From Labia minor (Eukaryota; Arthropoda; Insecta; Dermaptera; Spongiphoridae): a DNA stretch of 64,000 nucleotides. The translations under genes and the position numbers were made by a program. The notes under the pieces are model-generated. The model searched no databases and was not told the origin of the DNA. It saw nothing but the letters and a program-made list of their open reading frames with translations. This document shows positions 44,456 through 59,925 of the stretch, in pieces; the first letter of the stretch is position 1; each line of letters opens with the position of its first letter. The stretch covers positions 45,149,155-45,213,154 of the forward strand of contig OY720347.1 of NCBI GenBank assembly GCA_963082975.1, written 5' to 3'.

Positions 44456-47400
44456 TCCTTTGCATAAGGTCCTCAAACTCCTCCCCTGACTCCCGGAACA
44501 CATGCGATCTAAAAAACAAAAACGCCTCGATTACTTGTTCCAGCTAATCCAAATATGACGAATTGTTTTTTTGTACGAAAACAATGACGAGAAATTTGCA
44601 ATACACAAAAACACTCATTCACAATACAGAAGATTTAGTAGATTTTTTCTATTTCGGAAGTATGCGGGTATAAACTTATTTCAATTTTGTATCTTATATG
44701 TTAGAAAGATGAAGAAGATTAGAGAATGTGAATAATCATGTAGAATTTAGAAAGAATTTATTTTCTTAGACTTTTATTTTAATAAGAGCTCGCATTTTCG
44801 TATTTAAGACTAGGTGAATCTTGCTCGGGTCTAATTAAAGAAAATAATGTCGTGACTTAAAAAAACGGACTGGTCTCTCAAGCGCATTAAATCCTAGAGA
44901 CACTCATATGGTATATACGCGCTTAAGAATCTGCAGGGTATTTTATTAATCAATTTCATTAATAAAATAATATATAAAAAATAACACTCTCACACAAAGG
45001 CCTATAAATTTATTCACTTATAATTTACTGTCCACCCTGCATGTTTTTAAAACTCAAAAGAATATGAAATACGAATCAAAATTTTTCAAAAATAACAATT
45101 AATTTTCATAATGACTAAAACGGTCAAGTCCATCCAGAACTGGCTGAGTATTCCAGCAATTAACTTATGCCCATTTTGTATTCTCAAAGGCTCCGTTTGT
45201 ACCTGATTCATATATATTTTGTTGATTTTTTTTTTTATATTTATTTTTTTATTTTTTTTTTTATTAACTTTTTTTTTAATTTACGATTTTTAAACTTATG
45301 GATAAAAAAAAATATTTATTAAAAAAAAATTGTAAATAGAATTAAAACTATTAATATTAATTAAAAAATTAAAAAAAAAAAATCCCAAAATGAATGGTCC
45401 TCCCGGGTGGAGGTATCTTGTTATCAAAATATTTTGAATCGATAAATTAGGATTAAAATGATTGGTTGAATGAATGGTGTCTTTTTGAAGACCTTCAATT
45501 TTGCTAAATATCTCCCATTAGAGAAAACTGTGATGAATCATATATAGAATATTTATTGATTGTTTATTATTAATTTTAGTTTTAATTTAAGGGATTTCGT
45601 CCAATAAATATCTACCTCAGAATATAGATTTTAGAAATTTTTTTTTCTAATTTATTTAAATATATATATATAGTATGTATATGTATATGAATATAATGTG
45701 TATGTATGACTCTTGCAATAGCTTTAATTATTTTTTATTTTCTTTCCTAAGAAAATATCTTTTAGTTGTATATTACATTTTACTTTTTTTAATTTTAAAC
45801 TATATATATATATAATATTTGATGAATTAAATAAAATTAGGTTAAAAAGCATAAAAATATTAATAAATTTATATAAGTGTATTCATCTGAAACTGAGAGG
45901 TCAACTATTATAAGTTACTTTTAAACAATGAAGCACTTACCAAACTTGGCCACTTAGGTACGCGGATATATATACATATATAAATATATTGATCAATTTA
46001 TTATCTTAGTTTATTTAAGTTTTGCTTGATATTTAATTTTTTTTATATATGTGATGTATTTATCTTATTTTTTCTTCTTTGACTATATAATCGTCCCTAA
46101 CTACTTTAATTTTTTTTTTTAATTAAATATTCTAATGGCATTTAGTACATTTCTCTCGGTTAGTTAAATTTAAATTATTATAATATTAAGCAATAAAAAT
46201 TAATATTTTTATATTTATTATTTTAATGTAAATATTAAATTTAATTTTCAACCCTTGTAGTTTTTAAATAAAATATTCATAGAAAACCATAAAAAAAATA
46301 TATTCATAGAAAATATTTGATTCAATGGCTATATTTTTCAGTAAGAAAAATTAAAATTAAAACAATCTTATTTGTTTTTTCTAATTTTTCTTTTTTTAAT
46401 ATTTATGAATGTTATATATTCATCGTTCTTCATTTATTAACGTTAATTTTAATTATTAATAACAATTTATATAAATTGACTTTTGAAATTTGAGTATGAA
46501 TCGAAAAATAAATAAAAATTAATTTGAAAACGGATAATCCCCTAAATTTTGATATGAGTGCCAATACGCGTTCGTTTGTATGTACGTATTTCTATGTAAT
46601 TGAAATATTTATGAATAATGGCCTGACTTCAATTATTAGATTTGGAACGAATTAATATGTCAATACAACGGATAAAAATACCCTAAACAAAGAAAAAGAA
46701 ATCCCTCAAAAATCTTATTAAATTTAAAAAATTAATAATAATAAATAAAATGTCACCTTTTAATAATTGTTATTTTAATTTAGTGATGCCTAATTGTTAA
46801 CTTTTTTAACAAAATTAAAAGAAAAAAAACTATTTTATTGAGAAAAAAATTTATAAAAAATAAAACACAAATAAATAATTTTTGAAAATCATTTATGTTA
46901 ATGTTGACTGTAAATATAAATATTTTTTACCACACCGCTTTTAAATATTTAAAAACTTTACCTTATTCAACATTTAAACGAAATATTATACCATATATAA
47001 TCTCTCTCTATATTTATATTACACTCTTTCATTAAGTAGAAATATAGAAAAGAGACCTTCCTATTTTGATATTATCAGCATGGAATTTTTATAAAAAAAA
47101 TTCAAGCTTTTATAACGTAAATATTATATAATATAAAAAAAAAATTAATTGCTCAATTTTTTGACCGTAGACCTATTTTATACAAGTTTCTCAATGGTGA
47201 CTTTAGCTTAGCTTTAAAAAAAAAATATTTAGAATGTTCCCCTACGAATTATTAATAATTCTATTCTATTAATGAATAATACATTTTTCTCTAAATCAAC
47301 CTTTAATCAATGTTAAAATTCCTTCATTCATGTAAAATATATATAAGTATGTTGAATTGGATAGATTTTTGAGGGATTCATCTTTATTTTTTTTTATTTC

Positions 47401-48099
47401 CAAAAGATATTAAATAAATACTATTAAAACGAAATTCAAGTTTTGTTTTTTTTTTCATGCATTTTATTGATGAACAGTACTGTATTTAATAAACTTTACT
47501 TTGTTTATCGGTCACAAAAAAATTGTAATGTATAAGTATAACTATATGTTTGTTTTTTTAATAAATAAAATTGTTTTTTTAAAAAAAATTATAATGAAGC
47601 GGGACCGGTTCTATACGACAAAACCCATAAATCAATATCTCTGGGGAAAATGGACCAGTCACCTTTCAATAATCGGCCTTTTATATTTCAATAAATCATT
47701 ATTAGAAAATATTATGTAAAAACAAAATTATTCTTAAAATTGTTTGATAATTGCTTTTTTTAACCCGTCAAGTTATTTGACCTGAGCAAAAACCAATAGT
47801 AAGAACGTTTTTTTTTTGTCCTTTCGACAATTTTCGTCTCATGAATCCAATCCACCTTCTAGAAATTATGTATAAATAAAGAATTACATCCATAAAGTGA
47901 ATGATACATAGATACATATATACGAACACACGCGTAACATGGAAAAACATCTCGTTCACTAATTATATATTTTTATAATAGGCTTTTTAATATACTTAAT
48001 TATTTTAACTTACAGTACAATGAATCGTTCCTCAATTTATACCATTAAACAACGTACGTTATTTTATATAAATATAAAATATTATCGAGTTCAATATTT

Positions 48100-48138
<39 letters not shown>

Positions 48139-51100
48139 AAAATATTATATATTATATATAATATATATATATATATACCTCATTTCCCTGGACAAACACC
48201 AATATGCATTTAGCTACATTCCAGATTAGTTGAGTAAAGCATAATAAACTTAATTTCTCGTCGATTTTTTTTATTTTATTTATTTATTTTATTTTTTTTA
48301 ATATTTTAAATTTGTAAATATTTTTGGATTCATAATGTAACTCATTCATTAATTAATGCCTTTTTGGTGATTTGTCTACAAAAACAAAACAAAAAAAAAA
48401 GAGACTGAATATGCTTTTTTTAATTTTTTATTTGAATTAAATTATATTCGAAATTTCATAAATAAATTTCAAATATCAATTTTTATAATTCTGTTCATCG
48501 AAATTAATTTCTTTTTATATATATCGGATGTATATATACCTTGTATATAATAATATCATTACACGAATTTTGCTCATAATTTTCTAGAATTGAAGATAAA
48601 TAATTATATATATAAATAATTATATATAATTAACTTATAAATAATATTATTTTAATTTTATAGGTTTGTTATTTGTAACACAAAAAAATGCTATCCTGTT
48701 CCTCTTATTATTTTTATAATATTTTATTTTGTTAGATATTTATATCAGTATTATTTTATGTATATGTACATGTATATATATATATACATTTATATATTTC
48801 TATTTAATTGTTATTTCTCTTAAGAAATCACCAAAAAGGTTTCATTCCATTCACCTACCGATAGTTTGACGCGTATTATTATCGATCATTCAAATTCAAA
48901 TTGTCATTAAGGTCATATAGAATAGAGAGTATATAGAAATCATCGAGGCACAGGATTTTATTTTGCTCCGGTGCCCAAAAATGGAATCCTTCCCCCTTAA
49001 AACTTTCCTTAACCAATTATAACCCATTCCTCTTGATCCTAATTCAATTCGAAAATTCATTTTCGAATTTCCTTACTGAAGGGAAGTTCTTGCCTGGTGT
49101 AGACAGCAGTTTCTTTTGTTAAACCGCCTTCTTCGAAACAACATCATCAAAACTGATTCATTCATCATTCAACAATCTTTTTTGTATTTTTTTTCATTTT
49201 AATAACGAGGCTCCACTGCTTTCCAACTGCCGATTATATATAATACTGTAGTTCCTTAATGTTATCTTGTTGCCATGATCTGTTTAATTAAAATAAGACT
49301 TCCTCCATCATTCATTCATTAAAAATTAATGAATTTGCGCTACGATTTTATTTATTCCTTCTCTCATTTATTATATTATTATTTCTGTTATTATTATTAT
49401 TATTAATTATGATTAAAACAAAACATTTCAATGTTATCTACCTCAGAAGCTACTAACTAATAATTTACCTATTATAGATAACTCAGGGATTACCTTTATA
49501 ATTTATGATTTAATAATAATTATTATTTAATGTTATATATTATAATTATCATTTTGAATGAATAATTTTTTTTTTTTGTCATATAAGTAAAAATATTATT
49601 GAAGTTTTATATGTATATATAATATTTACTGTCTTAACCAATGAAATAAAATGGAGTGTATTTTAGAAATTATAAAATTAGTAAATGTATAATATAAAAT
49701 GAATATTATATATTTACTTATAATAATGTAAAATAGTATTAAGTATTACAAATTTAGTATTATATTTATGCTCGCAATTTTATATAATAATGCAAATTCA
49801 CAAAAAAATATCTCTAATATTATTTTAATGTCTATTTTATTTCATGAAAAAAAGAATTATATTTAATAATAAAAATCTATCATATTATATATAAATATGA
49901 TTATTATGATTGAAATAAATCGCTCAAATAATTTGCTGATTTTTATCAACAAATTAATAATTTTGCTAATTTACTAATTTTCGATAATAATAAAATGACC
50001 GGCTGAAATAGAATTTTAATCATGAATCATTATTGCGAGGCTTTAAATACAATAAATATTATATATATATATATAAATATATTATATATATTAATAATAA
50101 TTCTCATCTCCTACGTACAATAAATAATAATAATGATTTGTAATGATGTTTGTATTAAATATACTAAGATATGTTTTTGAGCACTAAATATAAAAATAAG
50201 ATTAATGAGATTTAAAAAGTGAATTTTAATGGTCTAAACATTTTTTTCTAATCTCATCAAAAAAAAATTAATAAATAAAAAATCAATTTCTTATTTAATT
50301 GGAATCCATCCGATCAACAGATGCAAAAACAGAATTCTATAATAAAACGTAAACAACTAAACAAAATAAAGATATAAAAAAAAATAATTTTTACAAAAAT
50401 TAAAAAAAAAATTAAAAAAAAATGTTTTTGAATTCAAGATACAATCTTGTGGATTTGTATCGGTGCGTGTGCCGAGCCTTTGGATTGAGGCGAGGGCGTA
50501 CAGTATGTACCTGATCAAATGGGCTGCTCTTTTCTTAATAAAAACTTTTCTAAAAAAATACTTAAAAAATGAATATATATATATATATATATATATTTAA
50601 AACAAAAATATAAATAAATATATCTTATATAAATTTATATTTAAACAAATGCTTTCCGTACCCTTTTGTAACAAAAAACAACAAAAAAATAAAATAAAAT
50701 ATTAATATTAATAATATTTGTATAAAAAAAATGAAAAAATGGAAAAAATGAAAAAAAAAATGAAAAAATCTGAAAAATACCAAAAATAGTCATTTTTTAT
50801 AGATCTATTTCTTAGCACTCAGCAGATACTAACCTTAATAAATATAATAACGATTTGTTAACTAAGTCACACTGATTACAAGACTTAATTAATATGCAGT
50901 GCTCTATATATATATATAATTGTTTCATTTAATTTACTTTGTATATATAAAGGCTACATACGTTGTAATGGGAATGGCGCCTCGTTTTGATGTTAAGATG
51001 ACCATCAAGAGTTTGTAAAAAGTATAGAAAAAAAAATATTTATAAATTTGGTCTTAAGAAGTATATATAATTGATTAGGCTTCTTGTATACGAACGATTT

Positions 51101-53231
51101 TGGGCTAAGAAGCATTTAGGTAGAATGGAGCCTGTATCGTAGATGTGCGAGATACGACCTCATTAATTCATTTCATTAATTAAATTCTTTTTCAATAATT
51201 TATATCCTACTCTTGTTGGAAAATAACTTTATTTATATATAATCTTTATTATATATTTCAATCCATTCAGTCTGATTCTTATCAGGGTATTTCATAATGA
51301 TCTTGACTAAATAATGCCTTATTAGCCTATTTAACCAGATTATTTGAAATTTAAATGAATATAAATTAGATTTCATTTTGTATTAATAAAATAAAATAAA
51401 ATAAAATTATATATTTAAAAATGAATTATTTTATGTGAATGAGTTAGTGACTTCAATAATACGATTTATATATATATATATATATCTTAAAAATTAAAAT
51501 TTATTATTTAAATTGAAACGATTTTAAATGATTAAATGGAATTTATTTTAAATAATGTCAGATAAAAATTAGAATGGGTTATGGGAGGGGGGGGCATTTG
51601 AGTGGGTGGGATAAACGTATCTCGGAGCTTGTACACTTCTCTTCCTATCCTTCTTGGCCCTGCCACAAGATTCGTTGAGTTACATTTCTCTTCAAACATC
51701 ATCGATTCTTTCTCTGCTTGTTTCCATATCGAGCATTTAAAATCGCGTATTCAAGCAGAAGAGAATTGTAGAAATTATAATAGATGCACCTTTTACTAGT
51801 ACAAATTCATCTATTTTCTCGGGACATTTTCATAATATTATATTTCTAGATAATATTTTTTATTGAATAAATATATTTACTTAAAAATATATATCAATAA
51901 TCGAAGTAACATGTGACCCCCATGGAAAACTATTAAAACACATGCTTAATGAATGGATATATATCTATATATACATATATATAGATATATATATATATAA
52001 ATATATATAATCTAAAAGAAATAGAGAGTGAAAGAGAGAGAAAGAGAATAGCTATTGAATGAATTTGGAAAAATTTTATTTTTTAATTAGAAAATATCAA
52101 TTATTTATAAAAATAAAAAATAAAATAAAATCTGTTTAAACATAATTTTAAAATCTTAATAGTATTAGTTATTTGTATGATATATAATGTAATTGAAGTG
52201 AGTTAGCATAAAGATTCTTAAAACAAGACAGTGATCATTAAATTTTTAAAGTGTGCACATTCATTGTTTATTTTATACAATTATATAAATTAATATTAAA
52301 TGAAAACAAAAACAAAAAAAAATTATCTCGATAACTTATATACCTGCATATAAATAGTCAGAATTGTGCATATTATTTAGAAATTTAATAGAAATATTCA
52401 ATTTGTTTGTGTATTGTCTTAATACATCTTGTGACAATCATGCTTTCTTTATAAAAAATGATTGTACTTGAGATTTTGAGGATCATGTCTTGACAGCTGG
52501 AAATATTAATCAAATTTACACATAAATATTTTTAAAAATAAATTTGAAATTAATATAAATAAAATTATTATATTTTTTGTTTTTATTGGATTGAGATCTA
52601 CAAATTACTTTTGAAAATAACATTTTTAATGTCCCGATGAAAATTCAATACTAAAAAGTAAAATAAACAAAATTATAGATTTCCATTTCTACTTTAATCA
52701 TAATTGTGATTTTTCCTAATTTTTCTAAATTTGAAATTCTCTTATTTTTATTATTTATTCTATGTCAATTTTTCTTAAAATTTTTGCTTTATATTCAAAA
52801 AATCGTATTATACGAATATAACAAGGAAAGTTTTATATATAACTATATATATATATTATATATTATATATATATTATATATATATAGTTATATATATTGT
52901 TTTCTTTAAATTTATGTTTAAAATGAATCTGAATTGGATCTATTTAAACTATATACAATAATCTTCAATTGAAAAATAGAATTTTAAATATCTTGTATTA
53001 TTTTCTTCTTTTTTTTTGTATTTCAAAATTTTCGAAAATATTATGACCCCCTTTTATAATTTCCTTTTACCTCCAATTGCTTTTTTTTTATCTCTGTAAA
53101 ATTCAAATAAACGATACTCTGATTTTGCATTCTTTTTGTATTAAGCCTGAAAAATAAAAATTCTTTGGCTAATTCAAAGAATATTTTTTTCTAAATAAAG
53201 TTAAGTTTAAATGTATTTTATTTATTTAAAC

Positions 53232-53265
<34 letters not shown>

Positions 53266-55883
53266 CTATACACAATCTTTTAAACGGAAATTTTATTTTG
53301 GGCCTACAATTTGGCTACCTCATTTGTAATGTATTGCATCTACATTTTCCCCTTTAAAAGATATTTTATAGTATGTTAAATTGTTATTTGTTTTTTTAAA
53401 AAACCTCTTTTTATTATAATTAATTGAAAATTTAACAAAAAATATAATTAAATTAGTCGAGTTATTATAAAAATAACCTCGGATTAATGATTTTATTTTT
53501 TAAATTACAGTATATGTATTTTCTTTTTTTTTTATATATATATTGATGTTCAAATGATTTTTATTTTTGACATAATTTTTAATAAATAAGTCTCATTTAT
53601 TTATAATTATTATTAATAATACTATAAGTATTTTTGTGGAAAAAAAAACAAATAAAATAAACAAACACCACTATTTTAATTATCAACTTATACTAAAACT
53701 AAAAGAAAATTTAAAGTAAACCATTTATCATAATAGAAATTCAAATAAATTGAGCTTCCAAGCTATAATGTCCTATTATTTTTATATAATTGTTAATGAA
53801 AAATTTTATTTTTCACCCATCAAGGTATTACGGAAGAGGAAATCCGAAGAAATAAAGCAATAATAATTATAAGAAGCATCGATAGTAGTTTTATTGTGTC
53901 CCGTTACCAGGAATCTTAAAAAGGCCTAACATTTTAATAAAAAAAACTTGTTAATAGAATTATATAATTAAATACGTATTTTAAAAGACATATATCAAAG
54001 TAGTATTTGATAATTAAAATAGTGCAATGTAGTAAATCTGTCTGATACAAATTATAGGGAAAAAAAAATCAAAATTGAAATATATATAATAATTGTAATT
54101 GACTTTTTGGTGTACGTTCAAAACAAGTAAATAAAATTATAATAATTAAATTTTATTAAAAATCAAATGTATTTCTGTAAAATGATTTTGTTTTAAATAT
54201 ATATATATAAATATACTATAATCGAATATTTAAAAATTATTATTTTTTTATTTTATCAAATAGATTTTGAAAATGTGTGTTTATGCCTATAAATATATAT
54301 CTTAAAAATTATTAAAACTATTATTTAAGTGAAATTCTTGTATATATTTTAACAGTTTTTCTTTTATTAATTGTTTAGAATTGGCATTTTTAACTTTATA
54401 TATATATATGGCATTCACTTATTATTTTTTATTCATTTGGACTATATATTATAGATATATTTCTAAATCCAAATTATATATGTATGTATATCTATGAATG
54501 TACACTTTATAAACGGGTTTCTATTATGTTATTTCGAAGTTTTTTATTTTAGTTAGAAATTTCGTATGGTTTAACCATAATTTTAAGAGTTAACAGAATT
54601 GTTGACAGTAAACTAAACTTGTTTGTAAATATATTCTTGTTTTTTTTTCGAATTTAACTAAATTCCAAATGAATTTTCAACAGAAACACCGTCATTATCT
54701 AAAACTCCAACGTGTCAACCACGTCAGAATACAATTAATAAAGTATTATTCAAATTTCAAAGTTTATGCTTATTTTTGTACAGGAAAAGGATAATAAATA
54801 TAAGATATATTATTATTATTATTATTAAGAATTTGTAAATAAATATTATTAACTTTCGAATAAAATTCAGTCCCAATAAACTAATGCTCATTCATAACCG
54901 GACTGAATTTTATTTAATATATACTTTATATAATAACAGTAATCTTATTAAAAAATATACTCCATACTCTTACTATTTTGATTTATTCATCTGTATTCAT
55001 TTTCCTAATTTTTTTTAAATTTTTTCCTAGTGCAGAATATAGAGGTATATGTCAGATTTGATTTTTAGTTCAAAAATCCTTCTAGGTCGTTGTTGTGGGG
55101 TAAAATAATTATGATAATGTGTATTCTTTTGTTGCAAAAGAAATGAATGTAATGTGTTTAAGTTTTGATGTAAAATGTTTAAATAAAAGATTATAATATT
55201 CAAATCTTCCTATAAGTAAAATAGAACAATCGACATCTTCAAATCTTCTTTTCATAAATATCTCAAGTTTTCTTTAAGAGGTGGAACATATACGTGATAA
55301 CAATACTTATAATATAAAAACAATTTGAAAATATATTTAATTTATAAATCTGGTTATTTAAATAATTATAAAAATATTAAATAAATTATTTTATAAATTA
55401 ATAATGAAATATTTTATATAAAATTTTAATGATTTTTTTTTATTCTAATAAAAAGAAATTATTTAAGTTTTATTTTAATTTTTTTCTTAAATAAAAATAT
55501 CAAATTTTGAGTTGCATTAAATTTTAAAATTTGTCTCACTGTCTCACGATTAATAAAGGAAGGGAAAAAGATATCTTTATAAGTCCAAGTGGTTGAATTC
55601 TATGTTCACTTGAGTTATAATCTGAATGAAGTAGGTCACTTGAGGAAAAATAGATATTAGTTTTTCTTAGGACAATTTTCAAATACTTATCCAAAGTAAA
55701 ATAAAATATATAGAAAAAGTTAATGATTTATTTTTATTGTTAAAATATGTATTGTATTTCCACCCCTATAAAAAAGATAAATTTTATAAAGCACTGTTCT
55801 GGAAGAGGTTCTCTTCAAATAATGCCGAATTTAAGAGGATTCAAGTAAGTTTTAAGCTCATTCATTTTGGAGGTTCTTTAACA
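44456..55883. other. Gene-poor AT desert between the receptor and UBA3
   Basis: The first ~500-700 bases are probably receptor 3' UTR. Beyond lie long A/T runs and many (TA)n tracts (48105-48175, 51960-52010, 52840-52900, 53235-53265). Small less AT-rich islands occur at 48940-49160, 50445-50530, 50950-51160 and 51590-51790, without convincing coding frames. Confidence 0.55.
44961..44966 (+). promoter_or_regulatory. First AATAAA after the receptor stop codon
   Basis: The first canonical poly(A) signal about 500 bases after the stop. The intervening sequence is somewhat less AT-rich than the desert beyond, as expected of a 3' UTR. Later signals could also be used. Confidence 0.35.
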
Positions 55884-55950
55884 TTAGTGGTTCCCAAACT
55901 TATTTGGGCTGCCGACCCCTTTTGAGAAAAAATATTACTCAGCGCATCTT
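55884..55950 (+). repeat. hAT MITE terminal fragment
   Basis: 'agtggttcccaaacttatttgggctgccgacccctttt' is the classic terminal sequence of a widespread hAT MITE group. Only one end is present, about 1 kb upstream of UBA3. Confidence 0.65.
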
Positions 55951-56917
55951 GGCAATTAATTTATTTTTTGTAAATTTTAATATCAATTAAACAGAAAGAT
56001 AATATACATAATTATGAATTCAAATTTCTACTTTTTTCGTAAAACTTATTAAAGAAATTGCAAATTAGAAACATTGTTTTTGAAATTAAGAAACTATTGA
56101 ATTCAGAATAGAGAGGTAATACAAATAAAATAATTATATGGAAAATATAATCATCATTATTTAATAATAAATATAGTAATATTTTAATTAATATTTAATA
56201 ATTTATTTTCTGTAAAGAAACTAATATTAAATTCAATTATAAAAACATCTAAAAAATTTACATGCGCGATTAGGTAGGTGTTATTTGCATATTAAGATGT
56301 GCTTTTCATAAATTCCCAATTGTCCTTAAGGTGACCTTTGCTTTATACAATCATTTCTTACAATATTTATATGATTCATAATATAGCATATGATATTTTT
56401 GCGTATGGGTACCTTTAGTATATAGTTAGATAAACTGTTTAAAAATATATCAAAGAAATTAAATAAAAATCATAAATTGCTTTTTTGTAATATAATAATA
56501 AATAATGTGTGTGATATAATATAAAAAATTATTTATAAATTATATTATAAATTCTAAGTAAAACCATGCGAGAAGAAATAATAATATATCATTTTATTTT
56601 AAATACAACACAAGTTCTACCAAATTTTTATCAATTATTATTATATATTTAATTGATTTATTTTTATATTTAGAAATAAATTATTTACTAAACAATACAT
56701 ACTCTTATTTAAATATAAAAATAATCAATTTGCCATTGAAATGAAATTACCGCCAGTTTGATTCCGAAAAACACCGCCAGAGTTCTGTGCTAGCAGAGGA
56801 TTCAAACAAAATCACATATCATTTATTCTCATAACTATCTATCATATTTATTTATTGTTAGCTAATTAGTATTAAATTGCTTAAGTGTGAAGTATTATAA
56901 TTAATAAACTTAAAGAA

Positions 56918-58255
56918 ATGGCGGATGGAGATATGCACAATAAAAGATGGTGTCATTTACGGAAAGTTTTAACAAGATCCGGCCCCTTCTGTCATCCTGA
57001 CTTTGAACCATCACCTGATCATTTAAACTTTCTTACTGATGTATCTCAAATTTTAGTTATTGGTGCTGGTGGATTAGGATGTGAATTGTTGAAAGATTTA
57101 GCAATGATGGGATTTCGAGATATTCATGTCATTGATATGGATACCATTGAATTGTCTAACCTTAACAGGCAATTTTTATTTCGAAGAAAAGATATCGGAG
57201 GTTCTAAAGCAGAAGTAGCTGCTCAATTTATTAATCAACGTATTCCAGGGTGTAAGGTAACCCCACACTTTTGTAAAATTCAAGATTATGATGAAAGTTT
57301 CTATCGCAAATTTCATGTTATTATTAGTGGATTGGACTCGATTGTGGCTCGAAGATGGATTAATGGAATGATTCTTTCCTTGCTAAATTATGATGATGAT
57401 GGGGAACTTGATACTAGCTCTATTATTCCTTTAATTGATGGTGGAACGGAAGGATTTAAAGGAAATGCTCGAGTTATTTTACCCGGTATCACCCCATGTA
57501 TTGAATGTACACTCGATCTTTATCCTCCACAGGTGACCTATCCACTTTGTACCATTGCAAATACACCAAGATTACCCGAGCATTGCGTCGAATATGTTAA
57601 GGTGATTCAATGGGATAAGGAGAATCCATTTGGAGTGGCTATTGATGGTGATGATCCCCAACATATCAATTGGATCTACGAGAAGGCCTGTGAAAGAGCA
57701 TCTCAGTTCGGGATCACTGGAACTACCTATAGATTAGTACAGGGGGTTGTTAAAAATATTATTCCAGCAGTAGCAAGTACAAATGCTATCGTAGCAGGAG
57801 CGTGTGCTACCGAGGCTTTTAAATTGGCGACAAACTGTGCTGTTTATCTCAATAATTATATGGTATTTAATGATTTAGATGGAATCTATACATATAGTTA
57901 TGAGGCTGAAAAGAAAACTGATTGTATTAGTTGCAGTCACGTTCCGAAAACTCTAAATGTCACATCAACACAAACACTTCAAGATTTAATTCATTATTTA
58001 TGTGAAAATCCAGAATATCAAATGAAAAATCCAGGCTTGACATTTCCATCATCAGAAGGAAAAACGCAAACTCTTTATATGCCAGGCATAGCTTCCATCG
58101 AAAAACAAACTCGTCCCAATTTAGAAAAATCCTTAACAGAACTTGGCCTTTCCGATGGTTGCACTATTCTGGTTGCTGATCAAACATCACCTAATGCACT
58201 TGTCTTCAAATTAAGAATGAGCAATCATTCCGATCCTGATGTGGAGATGTTATAG
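56918..58255 (+). CDS. UBA3: NEDD8-activating enzyme E1 catalytic subunit, intronless
   Basis: UBA3 pairs with NAE1/APPBP1 to adenylate NEDD8, carry it as a thioester and pass it to UBC12 (UBE2M) for cullin modification. The single 445-residue frame has the ThiF-type adenylation fold: [11 protein letters not shown]-binding loop at 49-56, the [16 protein letters not shown] segment at 73-88, and GGTEGFKG near 175-182. The catalytic Cys is C211 in [15 protein letters not shown]. Zinc-ligand pairs are C194/C197 and C336/C339. A ubiquitin-fold domain for E2 binding follows from about 345. Human UBA3 is about 463 residues, so this is close to full length. The ATG has a good context (AAAGAAATGG). 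No intron interrupts it, unlike most animal UBA3 genes, which suggests intron loss or a functional retrocopy. No disabling change is seen. Confidence 0.96.
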   Translation: MADGDMHNKRWCHLRKVLTRSGPFCHPDFEPSPDHLNFLTDVSQILVIGAGGLGCELLKDLAMMGFRDIHVIDMDTIELSNLNRQFLFRRKDIGGSKAEVAAQFINQRIPGCKVTPHFCKIQDYDESFYRKFHVIISGLDSIVARRWINGMILSLLNYDDDGELDTSSIIPLIDGGTEGFKGNARVILPGITPCIECTLDLYPPQVTYPLCTIANTPRLPEHCVEYVKVIQWDKENPFGVAIDGDDPQHINWIYEKACERASQFGITGTTYRLVQGVVKNIIPAVASTNAIVAGACATEAFKLATNCAVYLNNYMVFNDLDGIYTYSYEAEKKTDCISCSHVPKTLNVTSTQTLQDLIHYLCENPEYQMKNPGLTFPSSEGKTQTLYMPGIASIEKQTRPNLEKSLTELGLSDGCTILVADQTSPNALVFKLRMSNHSDPDVEML

Positions 58256-58417
58256 CGTCGGATAAAATCCGTGACATTTTAATGTTCGCGTGTTATTGAT
58301 CTTCAAAATGGAATCAATCAAAAATAAAATAATGATAAACCAAGATAAAGAAAAGCATGAATGCAAATTGAAAAATGTCTTGATATTTGTTTCTCAATTC
58401 TAATTATATGGAATTTC

Positions 58418-58423
58418 AATAAA
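58418..58423 (+). promoter_or_regulatory. Poly(A) signal of UBA3
   Basis: AATAAA 163 bases after the UBA3 stop. Another AATAAA lies closer, near 58324. Either would give a short 3' UTR. Confidence 0.5.
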
Positions 58424-59860
58424 AGAAAATCTTGAAATAATTAAAAAAAATATTAATTATTTTACTTATTTAATATTTTTATATGTTGTTTTATGTTTTT
58501 TGTTGTATCTTAATTTTTGTCGATATATTGTAATTAATAAGAAATAATAAAATTATATATATATATATATATATTAAAGTAATAATGTAAAAAAATTGCA
58601 TTTAAATAATTAGAAGATATTCTATTTTTCTTATATATGACATATCTTAGAAAAAAAATTTAATTGAAAATTATATTTGAATTTATTGTAACAATCATTT
58701 ATGTCTAGATGATCTGGAAATATTTTTGAGATATTTTATTTGTCAAAAATGGTTGTAGTAATTAATATATATATATATATTTTTATCGATCTTTAATTTG
58801 ATTTTTAATAATTTTAATAAAATCGTAACATTGAAATTAAAGTTTATTTATTAAAATACTTGAATATACTTGTAAGAGTGGAAAAAAATATTTCTTAAAA
58901 ATTATAAAATAAAATAAAAAAAATAAAATCTAAAATTTTTTTTTTTTTTAATTTTTCTTCCATAATTACCTTTTTTATTCACAATAATTAATTATAATAA
59001 ATCAAATTAAAAAAGTAAATATACAAATTATAAAATATATATTATATCAGATAATTAAAAATTGTTCTTAAATTCAAACATAAATTCTAGGTTTAATTTA
59101 AAAATGTGATTAAATAAAAATAATTTAAACTTATACACTTATATAGTATGAGCATTAATATAATAAATAATACAAATTTTAAAAATATTTAATTTCGTAT
59201 GATTTATTATGAAAATGATGTTTCTTCCCTAAAAATTAGTTATTCTCTAGGTATATTATTCTCGAGGGTGGGAATGGAGAGGTTTTTGGCGGATAGTTGG
59301 GAACCCAGAAGTCCGCATAACCTAAGGATGGTCCTAATAGGTTTTCCTCTCGTTAAAAAAAGGTATATTATTCTATTTCTTCTCTTTTTTGTCTATTTTT
59401 ATTAATATTATCCAATTTGTGGTACTTACTCAGCGCTTAGTATTTATTATTATTATATTTGATAACTTCGCATATATATGCAGAGAAAGCATGAGCTCAT
59501 GATGGGGCAGAAACACTATTTCTTCAAGAGGACCTCTCCAAATAAAATATTATTTGTTAACCTATTATATCGTATTTATAGATTTAAAATATACCTAATT
59601 ATTAGTTTTATAAATTATGTTTAAACAAAATTATATAAACAACCTAGAAAATAAAAGAAATTATATATTATATTTTTATATAATTTTTTTTAATTTTAAG
59701 AAAAGTATCGAACGGGAAAATTTTTTAATTTTGAGGATATGCCAAAAAGAAAATAAGATTAGTAAAATTTAAAATTAGTTTACAATCCTTTTCTTTTATA
59801 TTCAATCTATTTTTTTAATATGATTTCTAAAAAAAATTATTAATAATTAATATATATATA

Positions 59861-59925
59861 CAGTGGCTTCGGGTCGGGGGAGGGGCACGTGCCCCTCCAA
59901 ACATTGTGCAAAAAATAAATTTAAA
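59861..59925 (+). repeat. MITE terminal fragment with GGGGCACGTGCCCC palindrome
   Basis: 'cagtggcttcgggtcgggggaggggcacgtgcccctccaaac' resembles the CAGTGGCGTAGC..GGGGCACGTGCCCC end of hAT-type repeats. The matching other end is not seen. Confidence 0.6.

Noticed and set aside
48020..48229. 69-codon frame
   Set aside because: Mostly Ile-Tyr from a (TA)n microsatellite.
51602..51799. 65-codon frame in a less AT-rich island
   Set aside because: Begins at GTG with no ATG, no splice context and no recognisable family.
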